A stretch of 64,000 bases of DNA from Terriglobia bacterium (GCA_030041095.1 JASHON010000073.1:1-64000); one strand, 5' to 3'. Numbered from the stretch's first letter, positions 29,826-38,915 are shown. The notes: generated by a model from the sequence alone, not told the origin. Made by a program: numbers and translations.

Positions 29826-31697
29826 CTAGCGCCTGACAAGGCTAACCGCCGGGAAATACACTTCCAGGAAACGGCGGCGCCACCAGTTCCCGGTCTGCCG
29901 TCGCTCGTCGAAAGTGGTGAAAGAATAATCATAAAGCAGCGCCCGCACGTAGCGTGGCGGCGATTGGGGAAACGGATTCTTGCCCAGTAGGTGCAGCACG
30001 GGCTTCGAGCCCTGGAGCAGCCTCACCATCAGATCGATAAACCACGGCGGAGGCCGGGCGCCGTTCAATGCTGCGAACCACATTTGCCAATCCAACCGCG
30101 GCTGATAAGGCGCCACCCAGCCCGGCCCACGGCTCAACGCTAACGGCTTGAACCTGAATCCGTAGTCACTCCACTGCCTGCCGTCGTTACTTCCCTGTAT
30201 GATGATTTCGGGCCGGTGCACGGTCATGACTGCAAACAACCCATAGCTTGAAGCGATGTGGAAAGGCTCAATCCATTCTGCCGCTTCGGCCGCCCAGCCC
30301 GGTGTCGCCCTCGTGCCCCACAAGCTGGAGGCGGCGCATTCCACGCTCAACGGAAGAACGACGGCGGCCACCGCCACGGCAGGAACCCGCCGGAACCACT
30401 GCTTGGCCGCCGGCCGCACCGCCGGCGCAAACCGCGCAGTCACCCGATTGGGAAGCAGGTGTCGCAGTGCCTGATCGTCAAGCAGGCAGACGCACAAGGC
30501 GATGGTCAGCAAATTGAAAAACGCATAATTACCGGTGAGGGCGATCAGAAGTTGAAAGCCAACCAGCAGCGCGCAGGCGACAAAGCGAAGGCGGCGGGGC
30601 GCAAAAATGAACAGCGGAACGATCAGTTCCAGGAAGAAGACGCCGGCCGTCGAAGCTCGTTGGAACCAGGCTGGCAAATGATACGCGTACCAACCAAGGG
30701 GCGTGGGCAGAGGCTGCGTTTCGTAATGGTATTCGAGCGCAGTCAGGTTGCGCCAATGGATATCACCGCTCGCAAGCTTCACGCATCCTGACAAAAACAC
30801 CAGGCGAAACAGCAGCCAGCGAAGCAGCCAGATCACCAGCTTGGACGGGGAATCAGTGCTGGCGGCATCCGTTTTCGCACGCCAGCCTGGGACCAGCGGG
30901 CGCCACGGCGCGAGAAAAATGGCCAGAAACCCGGCCTCGAGGAGCAGAACGTCCCACTGAAAAGATAAAAAAACCTGTCCCGCCGTCGTCAGCGACAAGT
31001 ACAGCATCCACAAGGCGACGAGAACCGGCCCTGACGCAACGCCCAAAAGCAAAAGAAGTGAAAGCGCCACCCCCGCGCCAGCCAGCAATTCCAGAAATCC
31101 GTTGCCCGGGTTCAGCCACGCCAGCGTTGGAAGAAGATGATAACGGCGCGGTCCCATCAGCCGCGCCACAACGGCAAGAAAATGGGAGATCGGCAGAATG
31201 CCGTGCGTGCCGATCAATCCGGGAATCTGCGGCCAGAGAGACGCGAAAGCGGCAAGATAAACGACGGCCAGTAACCTGAGAAATAGCCATCGCGTCAGGA
31301 AGTGCGAAGGCGGGTCGTAGTGGCGTCCCCAAAAGAAAAGGCGCACGCGGTCGAAGACCGGCCGGTGGCCGGCAATAAGTCGATAAGCCCATTCATTGGC
31401 CGGCGTGAATCCCGGAAGGTAGTCGTAAAGCCACAGCAGCCATCCGCAGCCGGGCGCGTAAGAGAGCGTGCGATAAACGGCCTCGGCCCCGCTCGATATG
31501 CACCCGCCTGGCTCGACAAGATGCACGGCGCGCTGAAATCGGTCGAGAGGAACCTGCGGGAAATTGGCTGCGACTTTCTGGAAAGGGGCGTAACGAACGG
31601 CATCTCCGGTGAGTTTTCGCGCATATTCTACAGACGCGCGACAAAAGCTGCAATCACCGTCAAAAATCACTTGAGGAGTCTGCTCGACTTGTTCCAC
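29826..31697 (-). CDS. DCC thiol-disulfide domain fused to lipase maturation factor-like membrane protein
   Basis: The first ~120 residues are a DCC (DUF393) domain with its DGDCSFC motif (DxxCxxC), a thioredoxin-like redox site. The rest (about 130-623) is a multi-pass membrane protein with the LMF1-type core, including GTHGILPISHF, LSFQWDVLLLEAGFLA and LASGDIHWRNL. Lipase maturation factors help secreted lipases fold in animals; the bacterial role is unknown. Redox domain plus LMF suggests disulfide-assisted folding at the membrane, which is inference. It begins with GTG. About 100 bases upstream the accessory region begins. Confidence 0.8.
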   Translation of the reverse strand: MEQVEQTPQVIFDGDCSFCRASVEYARKLTGDAVRYAPFQKVAANFPQVPLDRFQRAVHLVEPGGCISSGAEAVYRTLSYAPGCGWLLWLYDYLPGFTPANEWAYRLIAGHRPVFDRVRLFFWGRHYDPPSHFLTRWLFLRLLAVVYLAAFASLWPQIPGLIGTHGILPISHFLAVVARLMGPRRYHLLPTLAWLNPGNGFLELLAGAGVALSLLLLLGVASGPVLVALWMLYLSLTTAGQVFLSFQWDVLLLEAGFLAIFLAPWRPLVPGWRAKTDAASTDSPSKLVIWLLRWLLFRLVFLSGCVKLASGDIHWRNLTALEYHYETQPLPTPLGWYAYHLPAWFQRASTAGVFFLELIVPLFIFAPRRLRFVACALLVGFQLLIALTGNYAFFNLLTIALCVCLLDDQALRHLLPNRVTARFAPAVRPAAKQWFRRVPAVAVAAVVLPLSVECAASSLWGTRATPGWAAEAAEWIEPFHIASSYGLFAVMTVHRPEIIIQGSNDGRQWSDYGFRFKPLALSRGPGWVAPYQPRLDWQMWFAALNGARPPPWFIDLMVRLLQGSKPVLHLLGKNPFPQSPPRYVRALLYDYSFTTFDERRQTGNWWRRRFLEVYFPAVSLVRR

Positions 31698-32463
31698 AGG
31701 CCGATGTCACTCTCCAATTTGTCTCCACCCAAGTTGCCCTGGCGCTCTATGGCAATGGTACCCTGGATTCTGACAGCAGATGCAGCGCAAGAGATGACTT
31801 AACAACCGTCAGGCGCTGCTGTCAGGTGGCAGCCGCCCGTTGTCCTTCGTCCGTTGTCGCTGCCTCTCGGCACTCACGAATGGTCTGTTGCGAGCCGCTT
31901 ATGACCCGTTTGCTTCACCTTTTTTCAATAACTTAACGGCTTTTTAAACTTATAACTATATTTATTTTCAAATACTTAACGGCTTTCACGGCTTCGTTTT
32001 TTATTAGAATTTTATCATGTAACTCATTCTGAAACACTTAACGGCTTCGTTTGTCTAAAAAAACATCATTTTTAAGCCGACCGGATTATTTATCCAGCTT
32101 CGCTCGCGAGGAGTCCATCGCCTTCTGTCCGCAATCTCCGCCTTTCGACCGTGGGCGTCATCGATGCCCATTGGCTCCTGCCTCGTGCCTCTTATCTCTG
32201 TCTGAGTGCCCTTCATCTTTCGCCCACCGGATGCCAGCCACCAGCTACACTTAACCACGGACCACGAACAAGACACTGCTTACACTATTTCACATATGAA
32301 TGAGACGGTGGGGACAAATGGGACAAATTAATCTTTCCTCCCATGCCACAAGTTAGCGCCCGGCCAAGTCCGGATCCGGTTTTCGTCCGGCGGCCATCCC
32401 CTGCCGACACCTGAAAAGATGCTATAATGCGCCCGTGACTAGGCTCGATATTACGTTAAGGAT
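31698..32463. other. Long non-coding, AT-rich left border of the accessory region
   Basis: No gene is supported in this 766-base stretch. Its middle (31900-32110) is far richer in A and T than the rest of the window and contains the short direct repeats listed next. At its right end, near 32310-32330, GTGGGGACAAATGGGACAAA resembles short tails often left around mobile elements, but no transposase or clear inverted ends are visible. The change in composition marks the edge between core genes and the toxin-antitoxin/CRISPR segment. Confidence 0.5.
31931..32047 (+). repeat. Three direct copies of ACTTAACGGCTT in AT-rich DNA
   Basis: The 12-mer ACTTAACGGCTT occurs at 31931-31942, 31974-31985 and 32036-32047, each preceded by A-rich sequence. 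A related ACGGCTTCGTTT occurs twice (about 31990 and 32041). The spacing is uneven (43 and 62 bases), so this is not a CRISPR. Iteron-like binding sites or the decayed end of an inserted element are both possible. Confidence 0.6.
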
Positions 32464-32738
32464 ATGCAGTCACTGATGACTTTCCGGCGCCGCTCCGGAG
32501 ATTTCGTTAAGCCGCTCAAAAAGAGCAAGCGCCCCGGGGTGCTTACGGTGAAGGGACGAGTAACCGCTCTCCTCCATCGTCCAGGACGCTGAAGCCCATC
32601 AGCGCCTCCTGGACCTTGCCGCGCGCGGACGCCGAGGACGGTGTCCGGCAAGGGCTGGAAGACGCGATGAACGGGAGGAAACGGGGGGCAGATGGGTTTT
32701 TCGCCGAGTTTGAAGCCACGCATGGCCTGCCTCGTTAA
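32464..32738 (+). pseudogene. Phd/YefM-type antitoxin with two frame breaks
   Basis: The ATG at 32464 opens FRRRSGDFVKPLKKSKRPGV and VLTVKGRVTALLH, the DNA-binding half of a Phd/YefM antitoxin. The match then continues in the second frame (VQDAEAHQRLLDLAAR, about 32579-32625) and the third (ADAEDGVRQGLEDAMNGRK to ATHGLPR, stop TAA at 32736). Read together, the three pieces give a full-length antitoxin of about 90 residues. Either two indels have broken the gene or the sequence has two errors. The toxin start overlaps its 3' end by 17 bases, as in intact modules. Confidence 0.75.
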
Positions 32739-33027
32739 CCTCACCTTGCGCGCCCAGCGCGACCTCGCTCAACTGTTTGAAGACCACAACGCTCTGAATT
32801 CCGAGGCTGCTTCGAACTGGTACTGCGGTTTGAAGGAAGCGATCCTGACGCTCAAAGGGCAACCAAACCGCCGCCTGTTCACCCCGGAAAGTGACACGCT
32901 GAGACACTTACTGTGCGGCAAGAGGCCGCCTGTCTGCCCCGTGATTTATAGGGTGCTGGAGAAGCAGAGGCGAGTCGAGGTCTTCCACATTCGTCACGGC
33001 GCGAGGAAGAGGTTTGGGACCTTCTGA
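32722..33027 (+). CDS. RelE/ParE-family toxin
   Basis: A 101-residue protein with the RelE/ParE pattern: helical N-terminal half (LRAQRDLAQLFEDH), then a beta-rich half ending VIYRVLEKQRRVEVFHIRHG, the classic closing strand pair. RelE members cut mRNA on the ribosome; ParE members poison gyrase. The sequence does not decide between them. The ATG at 32722 overlaps the antitoxin tail. Its stop overlaps the next gene's start (TGATG at 33025-33029), which ties the toxin to the exonuclease gene. The frame is intact even though the antitoxin is broken. Confidence 0.72.
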   Translation: MACLVNLTLRAQRDLAQLFEDHNALNSEAASNWYCGLKEAILTLKGQPNRRLFTPESDTLRHLLCGKRPPVCPVIYRVLEKQRRVEVFHIRHGARKRFGTF

Positions 33028-33587
33028 TGCCCAACAGGAAAAGAGCCTATCTGGATCTCGAAACCGACTACGTGGGCAGATTTCCAGACGGTGATCCGAG
33101 AATGTTTCGGGACTATGCGGGTCACAGGATTTCCGTGCTGGGCGTTCGCATCAGCGGCGGAGAGACCGATCAACTGATTCAATGGGTAGGAGAAGAAGTC
33201 TCTAAGCAGGCGGTTCTTCAGGCCCTCGTCGGGGTCGAAATGCTTGTGACTTACAACGGGCGATCCATCCCGGACGGAGACGGACGGATCGGATTTGATT
33301 TTCCGGTGATCGCGGCGCAGCTCGGCGTCGTGCTGGACAGAATATTTCCTCACACGGATCTGGTGCTCGGCTGCTGGCAGAAGGGCCTTTACGGAGGTCT
33401 GAAGAAAGTGGAAAGCGTGCTCGGGCTGAAGCGTACTTTGCCGGGTAAGGACGGACGATGGGCGATGACGTCCTGGCGAAAATACGGCCAGACTGGCGAC
33501 GCGCGGCTGTTGGAACAACTGCTGGCCTACAACCGGGAGGATGTCATGATGCTGGAAAAGGTGGAGCAAGCCTTGCGTGCCCGATGA
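33027..33587 (+). CDS. DEDDy-type 3'-5' exonuclease, RNase H-like (YprB/RNase_H_2) fold
   Basis: A 186-residue nuclease whose catalytic acids can be followed: motif I YLDLETDYVG (Asp, Glu), motif II in RIGFDFPVIA (Asp) and motif III YNREDVMMLE (Tyr, Asp). This is the DEDDy arrangement of DnaQ-superfamily exonucleases. It reads into the cas operon: its stop lies 49 bases before the cas3 start, on the same strand, and its own start overlaps the toxin stop by one base. Many type I-E systems fuse a DnaQ-like exonuclease to Cas2; here Cas2 has no such fusion. A role in trimming prespacers is therefore attractive but unproven. Confidence 0.75.
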   Translation: MPNRKRAYLDLETDYVGRFPDGDPRMFRDYAGHRISVLGVRISGGETDQLIQWVGEEVSKQAVLQALVGVEMLVTYNGRSIPDGDGRIGFDFPVIAAQLGVVLDRIFPHTDLVLGCWQKGLYGGLKKVESVLGLKRTLPGKDGRWAMTSWRKYGQTGDARLLEQLLAYNREDVMMLEKVEQALRAR

Positions 33588-33636
33588 TACGATCCGTGCC
33601 TCCTCTTGATACCTAAATTTGGTGGGTAACTCGCGC

Positions 33637-36237
33637 ATGCCAGCACCCAGGACACGAGCCACTCTGCCATCGTCATCAAGCGCTCAGGTCCACTTTGAGG
33701 ACTGCTGGGCGAAGACGACTCCAGATGGGAAGCCTGGCATCAGCGTCCGCGATCACTGCCTGAATGTCGGCTGTGTCGCAGAGGCCTTGGTCGGGTTACT
33801 GTCCTCCCCACTGCGAAATCTTCTGCCTCAGTCTGCGCCTGCTCTCGCTGCCTTGCACGACATCGGCAAAGTGTCACCGGGGTTTCAAGCCAAGTGCGAA
33901 GCTTGGCTGGCGGAACGCACACGTCGGGATGCAGCGCTGAGGGAAGGTTGGAGCTGCCACGAAGCCGACCACGCGAAGATCAGCCAGTTTACAGTACAGG
34001 AGCTGCTTGCTGGGTCTGGGGCTCAGGCCTGGGCGGCGGCGGTCGGCGCTCACCATGGGAGACTAAAGGGGGAGCGAGTTCGGGAGTGCGAACCGTGGTG
34101 GGAGGAAGAACGTATCCGACTGGCGGGTGAGCTCATCGAGGAATTCGGCGTGCTGCCCGGTGCGCTACCGAGCGAAGCAGCCCTCTGGTTCCTAGCTGGT
34201 CTTATTACGGTCTCCGACTGGATTGGCTCCGATGAGAGGTATTTTCGGCAGAACAGCACGGGCGCCATCCACCAAAAGCGAAGGGACGCAGAGCTTGCAC
34301 TGGCGGCGATTCATTGGAAAGCCTTCGAAGCGCGGCAGGGGCTGGGGTTCGCGGACTGCTTTCCCGAAATTACGACGGCCAACGCGCTGCAATTGGCGGC
34401 CGTCGAAGTTATTCAGGAGCCCGGCGTTTACTTGATCGAGGCGCCGATGGGCAGCGGCAAAACGGAGGCGGCACTCGGCGCTGCGTACAAGCTGATCGCG
34501 TCAAAGCAGGCGAGCGGCCTGTATTTTGCGTTGCCCACCAGAGCAGCTAGTAGCCGCATTCACCTGCGCATCCAGCCTTTTTTGGAAAATATTTCTGCTG
34601 ACCAGGCGTCCGTCCGGCTCGCCCACGGCGCATCCTGGCTTGTTGAATCCAACCCGCCGGCCCAATTGTCCCCCGCTATCGCCTCTGACAAAGAGGCGCG
34701 GGATCACGCCCGCTCCGGAAGCTCCTGGTTCGGGTCCGCCAAGCGGGCACTGCTGGAGCCGTTCGGCGTGGGCACGGTCGACCAAGCGCTGCTCGGCGTT
34801 GTTGCCGCCAAGCATTTCTTCGTCCGCCAGTTCAGCCTGGCCGGCAAGGTGGTGGTCTTAGATGAGGTGCACTCGTATGACGTTTACACCGGAACTCTGA
34901 TCGAAAAGTTGATAAAGCGTTTGCGGGAATTGCAATGCACGGTGATCATTTTGACGGCGACGCTAACGGAAACCCGGCGCCGTGAGCTCCTCCAAGTGGG
35001 TGACGCTGAGCTGTCCAGCGCCGCCTATCCCAGGATTTCAGGACTCGGGCGATCACTCGCCGAGCGCGCGTGCCAACCACCGCCTTCAAAAGCCGTTCAA
35101 ATAAGGAACATTTCCGGCGGACCGCCCGTGGAAGAGGTCATAGATCGCGCCAGCAAGGGGGACTGCGTACTGTGGATTCGTAACACGGTGGACGATGCGC
35201 AGGAAACTTACCGGGGGCTCCAGAGCGCTCGTGTCGAGGGTGGCCCGGAGGTCGCTGTGCTGCATTCCCGCTTCCCCTTCTTCCGCCGAGAGCAACTCGA
35301 GAGCGAATGGATGACGCGACTCGGTAGGGACGCGACGCAACGGCCCGCCGGATGCGTTTTGGTTTCAACCCAGATTGCCGAACAGAGTGTGGACATCGAC
35401 GCGGACCTGTTAGTTACTGACCTGGCCCCAACGGACATGCTGCTGCAACGCTTGGGCCGTTTATGGCGACACTCTAGAACGGCGCGTTCTTGCCTGCAAC
35501 CCGAGGGCTGGATTCGGACGCCGCGTTTGACCGGTAGTGCCATCCGAGGGGCTGGCGTGGAGGAGTTGTTGCAGGCCCTGGGGAAGAGCGCCCGCATCTA
35601 TGCGCCCTATGTTTTGCTGCGCTCGCTTGAACAGTGGCGTGACCTGCAATCGATTAGCCTGCCGGACGGCATCCGAGCCATTCTTGAGGCGACCTATGCT
35701 CATCCCGCCCAGGACGAGCCTGCTTCCTGGGTCGAACTGCGAAAGCAGTTGGAGCAGCGAAAGGAGAAATTGACCCGGCTGGCTCTAACGGCGAGTAATG
35801 TTTGGTCCAACCCGCCGCTGCCAGATGAAGAGGGCGTCCAAACCCGCTACAACACCTATCCGACAATGCAGGTACTTCTGGCGCGCGAGATTGCTCTCGC
35901 CGACAGTGATTCCGCGCGTGTCTGTCTACTGGACGGCAGCGTGGCGACAGCGCATGCCCGTCGCTGGAGCTTCGAGACGGCCAAAGCGATCCACCGCAAT
36001 CTCGTTCCTGTGCCACGCTGGGCGGTTGCGCAAAGTTTCGCCGCACCCCCGAACTGGCTGGTCAAGCACGTCACGGAGCCCGCCGTGGTCGGCGTGGTCG
36101 CACCCGACGGTAGAATTCGCGGGAGCAGCGGTGAAGAGCAAACTATGCTTTCCTACCATACGGACCAGGGTGTTATGATTATGCGCGACCGCCGGCCAGC
36201 GGCCCTCCAGGAGGAACCGGATGAATCTTACGACTGA
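33637..36237 (+). CDS. cas3: CRISPR-associated helicase/nuclease Cas3 (type I-E)
   Basis: An 866-residue protein of normal I-E length. The N-terminal HD nuclease domain has His40 in VRDHCLNVG, His74-Asp75 in ALHDIGKVSPGFQ and GAHHGRLKG. The superfamily 2 helicase has Walker A MGSGKT (Lys275), DEVH at 409-412, TATLTE and QIAEQSVDIDADLL. Cas3 is recruited by Cascade to the displaced DNA strand, nicks it and degrades it while moving 3' to 5'. The ATG at 33637 is chosen; TTG and GTG codons a few residues upstream are possible. First gene of the cas operon. Confidence 0.93.
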   Translation: MPAPRTRATLPSSSSAQVHFEDCWAKTTPDGKPGISVRDHCLNVGCVAEALVGLLSSPLRNLLPQSAPALAALHDIGKVSPGFQAKCEAWLAERTRRDAALREGWSCHEADHAKISQFTVQELLAGSGAQAWAAAVGAHHGRLKGERVRECEPWWEEERIRLAGELIEEFGVLPGALPSEAALWFLAGLITVSDWIGSDERYFRQNSTGAIHQKRRDAELALAAIHWKAFEARQGLGFADCFPEITTANALQLAAVEVIQEPGVYLIEAPMGSGKTEAALGAAYKLIASKQASGLYFALPTRAASSRIHLRIQPFLENISADQASVRLAHGASWLVESNPPAQLSPAIASDKEARDHARSGSSWFGSAKRALLEPFGVGTVDQALLGVVAAKHFFVRQFSLAGKVVVLDEVHSYDVYTGTLIEKLIKRLRELQCTVIILTATLTETRRRELLQVGDAELSSAAYPRISGLGRSLAERACQPPPSKAVQIRNISGGPPVEEVIDRASKGDCVLWIRNTVDDAQETYRGLQSARVEGGPEVAVLHSRFPFFRREQLESEWMTRLGRDATQRPAGCVLVSTQIAEQSVDIDADLLVTDLAPTDMLLQRLGRLWRHSRTARSCLQPEGWIRTPRLTGSAIRGAGVEELLQALGKSARIYAPYVLLRSLEQWRDLQSISLPDGIRAILEATYAHPAQDEPASWVELRKQLEQRKEKLTRLALTASNVWSNPPLPDEEGVQTRYNTYPTMQVLLAREIALADSDSARVCLLDGSVATAHARRWSFETAKAIHRNLVPVPRWAVAQSFAAPPNWLVKHVTEPAVVGVVAPDGRIRGSSGEEQTMLSYHTDQGVMIMRDRRPAALQEEPDESYD

Positions 36238-37768
36238 ACCCTGGATTCCAGTCGTCTGGAACGGTGGCGAAGCCGGACTTGTCAGCCTGCTTGAAGCGTT
36301 CGAGCGGGGTCACGAGATTCGCGACCTTGCCGTTCGCGCTCATGAGCGCATAGCCCTAATGCGGGTACTTATCTGCATCGCGCAAGCGGCGCTCGACGGC
36401 CCTGCAGACGAATATGACTGGAAGGCATGTTACGGCCGGATCGCGCCTTCAGCGATCGAGTATCTGCGCCGCTGGGAACGCTCCTTCGAGTTATTGGGTG
36501 ACGGCCAGCGATTCCTGCAGATTGCTAATCTGAAGAAGCCAGTGGCGAAATCAGGTGCGGACGAGGGGAATGCCGCCAGCAAGCTGGATCTGGCGCTGGC
36601 GACGGGCAACAATACAACGCTTTTCGACAACGCTGGCGGGTCAACCCGTGCTTTTACGCCTGCCGATCTGGCCCGGATGCTGACTACGTTTCAATGTTTT
36701 TCTCCCGGGGGCCGCATCGGAGTGGCGCTCTGGGACGGTGAGGAAACGCCGGGCAAGGGATCGAGCGAACACGCGCCTTGCTTGGCCGGCGGAATGCTGC
36801 ACGCGCTGCGTCGAGGCGAGCGCCTAATGACTTCCCTACATGGAAACCTAATGACGAAGCGGCAGGCCGAGCAGTTCTACGCACCCAGCTCTTGGGGAAG
36901 GCCGGTTTGGGAAATGATGCCGCAGCGACTGGCCGATGCGGAAGCTGTCCAGAACGCGGTTGGCACCTATTTGGGTCGCCTGGTTCCACTGGCGCGGGCC
37001 GTTTGGCTCGCGGATGGAGGTCAGTCACTGATCCTAGGCAACGGGCTTGCGTATGATTCCTACGACAAAACCGGGTGGCGAGAGCCCTCGGCTACAGTCG
37101 TCGTCCGCACCGTTAAGGGCGCATCGCAGCGGGTGCTGTTGCCCGCTCGAGTCGAGAAGGCCGCCTGGCGCGAGTTGCATTCCCTAACCGTCAAGGCGGC
37201 AGGCGACAAGCCTGGCGGCCCCGCGGCGCTCGAGCATCTCTCTGACGAGGCTTTTGATCTTTGGGTGGGCGCCCTTGTGTCGAACAAGGCGAAGCCTGTG
37301 GACGCCATTGAGTCCGTTTTCCACATCCCTGCCCAGATGTTGAATGCACCGAGCCAGAGGGTGTACGAGGATGGTGTAAGGGTGGCGGAGACAAGCGAGT
37401 TTCGCCTGAAGCGGGCGGTCTCCGTCTATCACAAGGAGCTCGGTGACCATCTCGACCGCCCAGAGATGAAAATCCGCCGCCAGCAGATCCAGAGTGCAGC
37501 CGGGTCCCAGTTCTGGACCGGCGTCGAGCTGGCCGTACCACGCCTCCTTGAAGTGGCCGAAAACCCTGAGGAACTGGGGCTGCGTCCCCGGTGGCAGAAA
37601 ACGGACTGGGGCAAAGCGGTTCTTTCCGCGATGCGAGCCGCGTTCGAGCGCGCTTGCCCGCACGAAACGCCGCGCCAGATGCGCGCCTTCGCGTTGGGGC
37701 TGAAGGCGCTGTTCTCCGGGCCTGCTAATGAAGGGGCAGCGGAAGCCGAGGAGGAGGTTGAAGTATGA
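36221..37768 (+). CDS. cas8e: Cascade large subunit Cas8e (Cse1/CasA)
   Basis: A 515-residue protein opening with NLTTEPWIPV, the hallmark start of Cse1. Other family phrases include FLQIANLKKP and LLPARVEKAAWRELHSL. Cas8e recognises the PAM, opens the target DNA and recruits Cas3. The ATG lies 17 bases before the end of cas3, so translation is coupled. Its stop overlaps the cse2 start (ATGA at 37765-37768). Confidence 0.92.
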   Translation: MNLTTEPWIPVVWNGGEAGLVSLLEAFERGHEIRDLAVRAHERIALMRVLICIAQAALDGPADEYDWKACYGRIAPSAIEYLRRWERSFELLGDGQRFLQIANLKKPVAKSGADEGNAASKLDLALATGNNTTLFDNAGGSTRAFTPADLARMLTTFQCFSPGGRIGVALWDGEETPGKGSSEHAPCLAGGMLHALRRGERLMTSLHGNLMTKRQAEQFYAPSSWGRPVWEMMPQRLADAEAVQNAVGTYLGRLVPLARAVWLADGGQSLILGNGLAYDSYDKTGWREPSATVVVRTVKGASQRVLLPARVEKAAWRELHSLTVKAAGDKPGGPAALEHLSDEAFDLWVGALVSNKAKPVDAIESVFHIPAQMLNAPSQRVYEDGVRVAETSEFRLKRAVSVYHKELGDHLDRPEMKIRRQQIQSAAGSQFWTGVELAVPRLLEVAENPEELGLRPRWQKTDWGKAVLSAMRAAFERACPHETPRQMRAFALGLKALFSGPANEGAAEAEEEVEV

Positions 37769-38277
37769 GCCCAGGTGGGTCCGATCCGAAGAACGCCGCC
37801 CGACATCTGTTGGAATATCTGCGCGGGATGGCGAACGACCGCGGCGCCATGGCGGATCTTCGATGCGCGTTGAGCCCGAGCTCTGCCAAGCGGGCCCGCG
37901 CGTGGCCCCTGTTGGCGCGCGTGGGAGGCGTAGGCGATCCCCGTGTCGAAACTGTGGCCGGTTTGTTCGCCTGGCATCCGGAGGAAAGCAAGGACGGTAA
38001 TCTAGGAACCACCTGCCGGCGGCTCCGCGAGCAAAATGAGTCTTTCGACGCCCGCTTCCGCCGTTTGCTTTCCTGTGACCGCGATGAGATTTACTCACGA
38101 CTGCGGCCCGTCGTTTTAGCCGCAAGGCCCAGGGGAATTCCCATCAATTATGAGGAGCTTTTCGCGGACCTCTGCTACTGGAGCGGCAGGGTGAAGGAGC
38201 GCTGGGCGCGGGAATACTGGTGCGTTCCCGAGGGCGAGGAGTGCACGCCGCCCGGCGCATCGGGGGCTGTGGAATGA
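37765..38277 (+). CDS. cse2: Cascade small subunit Cse2 (CasB)
   Basis: A 170-residue, helical protein with Cse2 features: a basic first half (ALSPSSAKRARAWPLLARVG), FAWHPEESKDGNLGTTCRRL and SFDARFRRLLSCDRDE, then IPINYEELFADLCYWS. Two copies form the inner belly of Cascade and hold the displaced DNA strand. It overlaps both neighbours by four bases (ATGA at each end), showing a tightly packed operon. Confidence 0.9.
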   Translation: MSPGGSDPKNAARHLLEYLRGMANDRGAMADLRCALSPSSAKRARAWPLLARVGGVGDPRVETVAGLFAWHPEESKDGNLGTTCRRLREQNESFDARFRRLLSCDRDEIYSRLRPVVLAARPRGIPINYEELFADLCYWSGRVKERWAREYWCVPEGEECTPPGASGAVE

Positions 38278-38915
38278 CCTATCTCGCCCAGGTTGACCTA
38301 CCTTTTGACGCCGCTGCGAAACTCGATTTGCGCGACGCCTATGACTGGCATCAGGCGATTTGGAAAGCGTTCCCTGGCCGCGACGGCCAGAAGCGTGACT
38401 TTCTTACGCGGCTTGACCAGCGCAGGGAAGGGTTCCGGCTGCTGATGGTTTCGCAGATCGAGCCTCTCCGGCCCCCGTGGTGCCCGGAAGATAACTGGAA
38501 GGCCAAGCCGATTCCGGAAAGTTATTTCACGCGGAGTCGGTACCGGTTCCAGCTTTGTGCGAACCCGACCAAGAAGGTTGGCAAAGCAATGCCCGATGGC
38601 TCACTGACGAAAAACGGCCGGCGCGTTCCGCTGGCAAGGCGCGAGGAAGTTGTGGACTGGATTAAGCGAAAGGGCGGGCAGGGCGGCTTCGTCGTCGACG
38701 AAGTGACGCTTCGCACCTTCCCGCGTGGCCGCGAGTATTTTCAGAAGAGAGACAGGAACGGGAAAGCGGTCACTGGCCTGCACAGTGCAGTGGAGCTTGA
38801 GGGGGTGCTGAGTGTCACGGACCCGGCCCGGTTTTACGAAACCTTCAAGCGCGGCATCGGCTCGGCCAAAGCGTTTGGATTTGGCCTGCTGGTAATCGTC
38901 CCCATCGAGGTTTAG
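38274..38915 (+). CDS. cas6e: CRISPR RNA endonuclease Cas6e (CasE)
   Basis: A 213-residue RAMP protein. His26 in DAYDWHQAIWKAFP matches the catalytic histidine position of E. coli and Thermus Cas6e. A glycine-rich C-terminal loop typical of Cas6 is seen in FKRGIGSAKAFGFGLLVI. It cuts the precursor RNA at the base of each repeat hairpin and stays bound to the crRNA 3' end. The ATG at 38274 overlaps the cse2 stop. In the best-known I-E operons cas6e follows cas5e; here it directly follows cse2 and precedes an inserted toxin-antitoxin pair. Confidence 0.9.
   Translation: MTYLAQVDLPFDAAAKLDLRDAYDWHQAIWKAFPGRDGQKRDFLTRLDQRREGFRLLMVSQIEPLRPPWCPEDNWKAKPIPESYFTRSRYRFQLCANPTKKVGKAMPDGSLTKNGRRVPLARREEVVDWIKRKGGQGGFVVDEVTLRTFPRGREYFQKRDRNGKAVTGLHSAVELEGVLSVTDPARFYETFKRGIGSAKAFGFGLLVIVPIEV

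Noticed and set aside
31302-31802. Plus-strand frame opposite the lipase-maturation-factor gene
   Set aside because: It is a high-GC antisense shadow of a clearly coding minus-strand gene.
32280-32340. Insertion-sequence end around GTGGGGACAAATGGGACAAA
   Set aside because: There is no transposase, no paired inverted end and no target duplication to support an insertion sequence.
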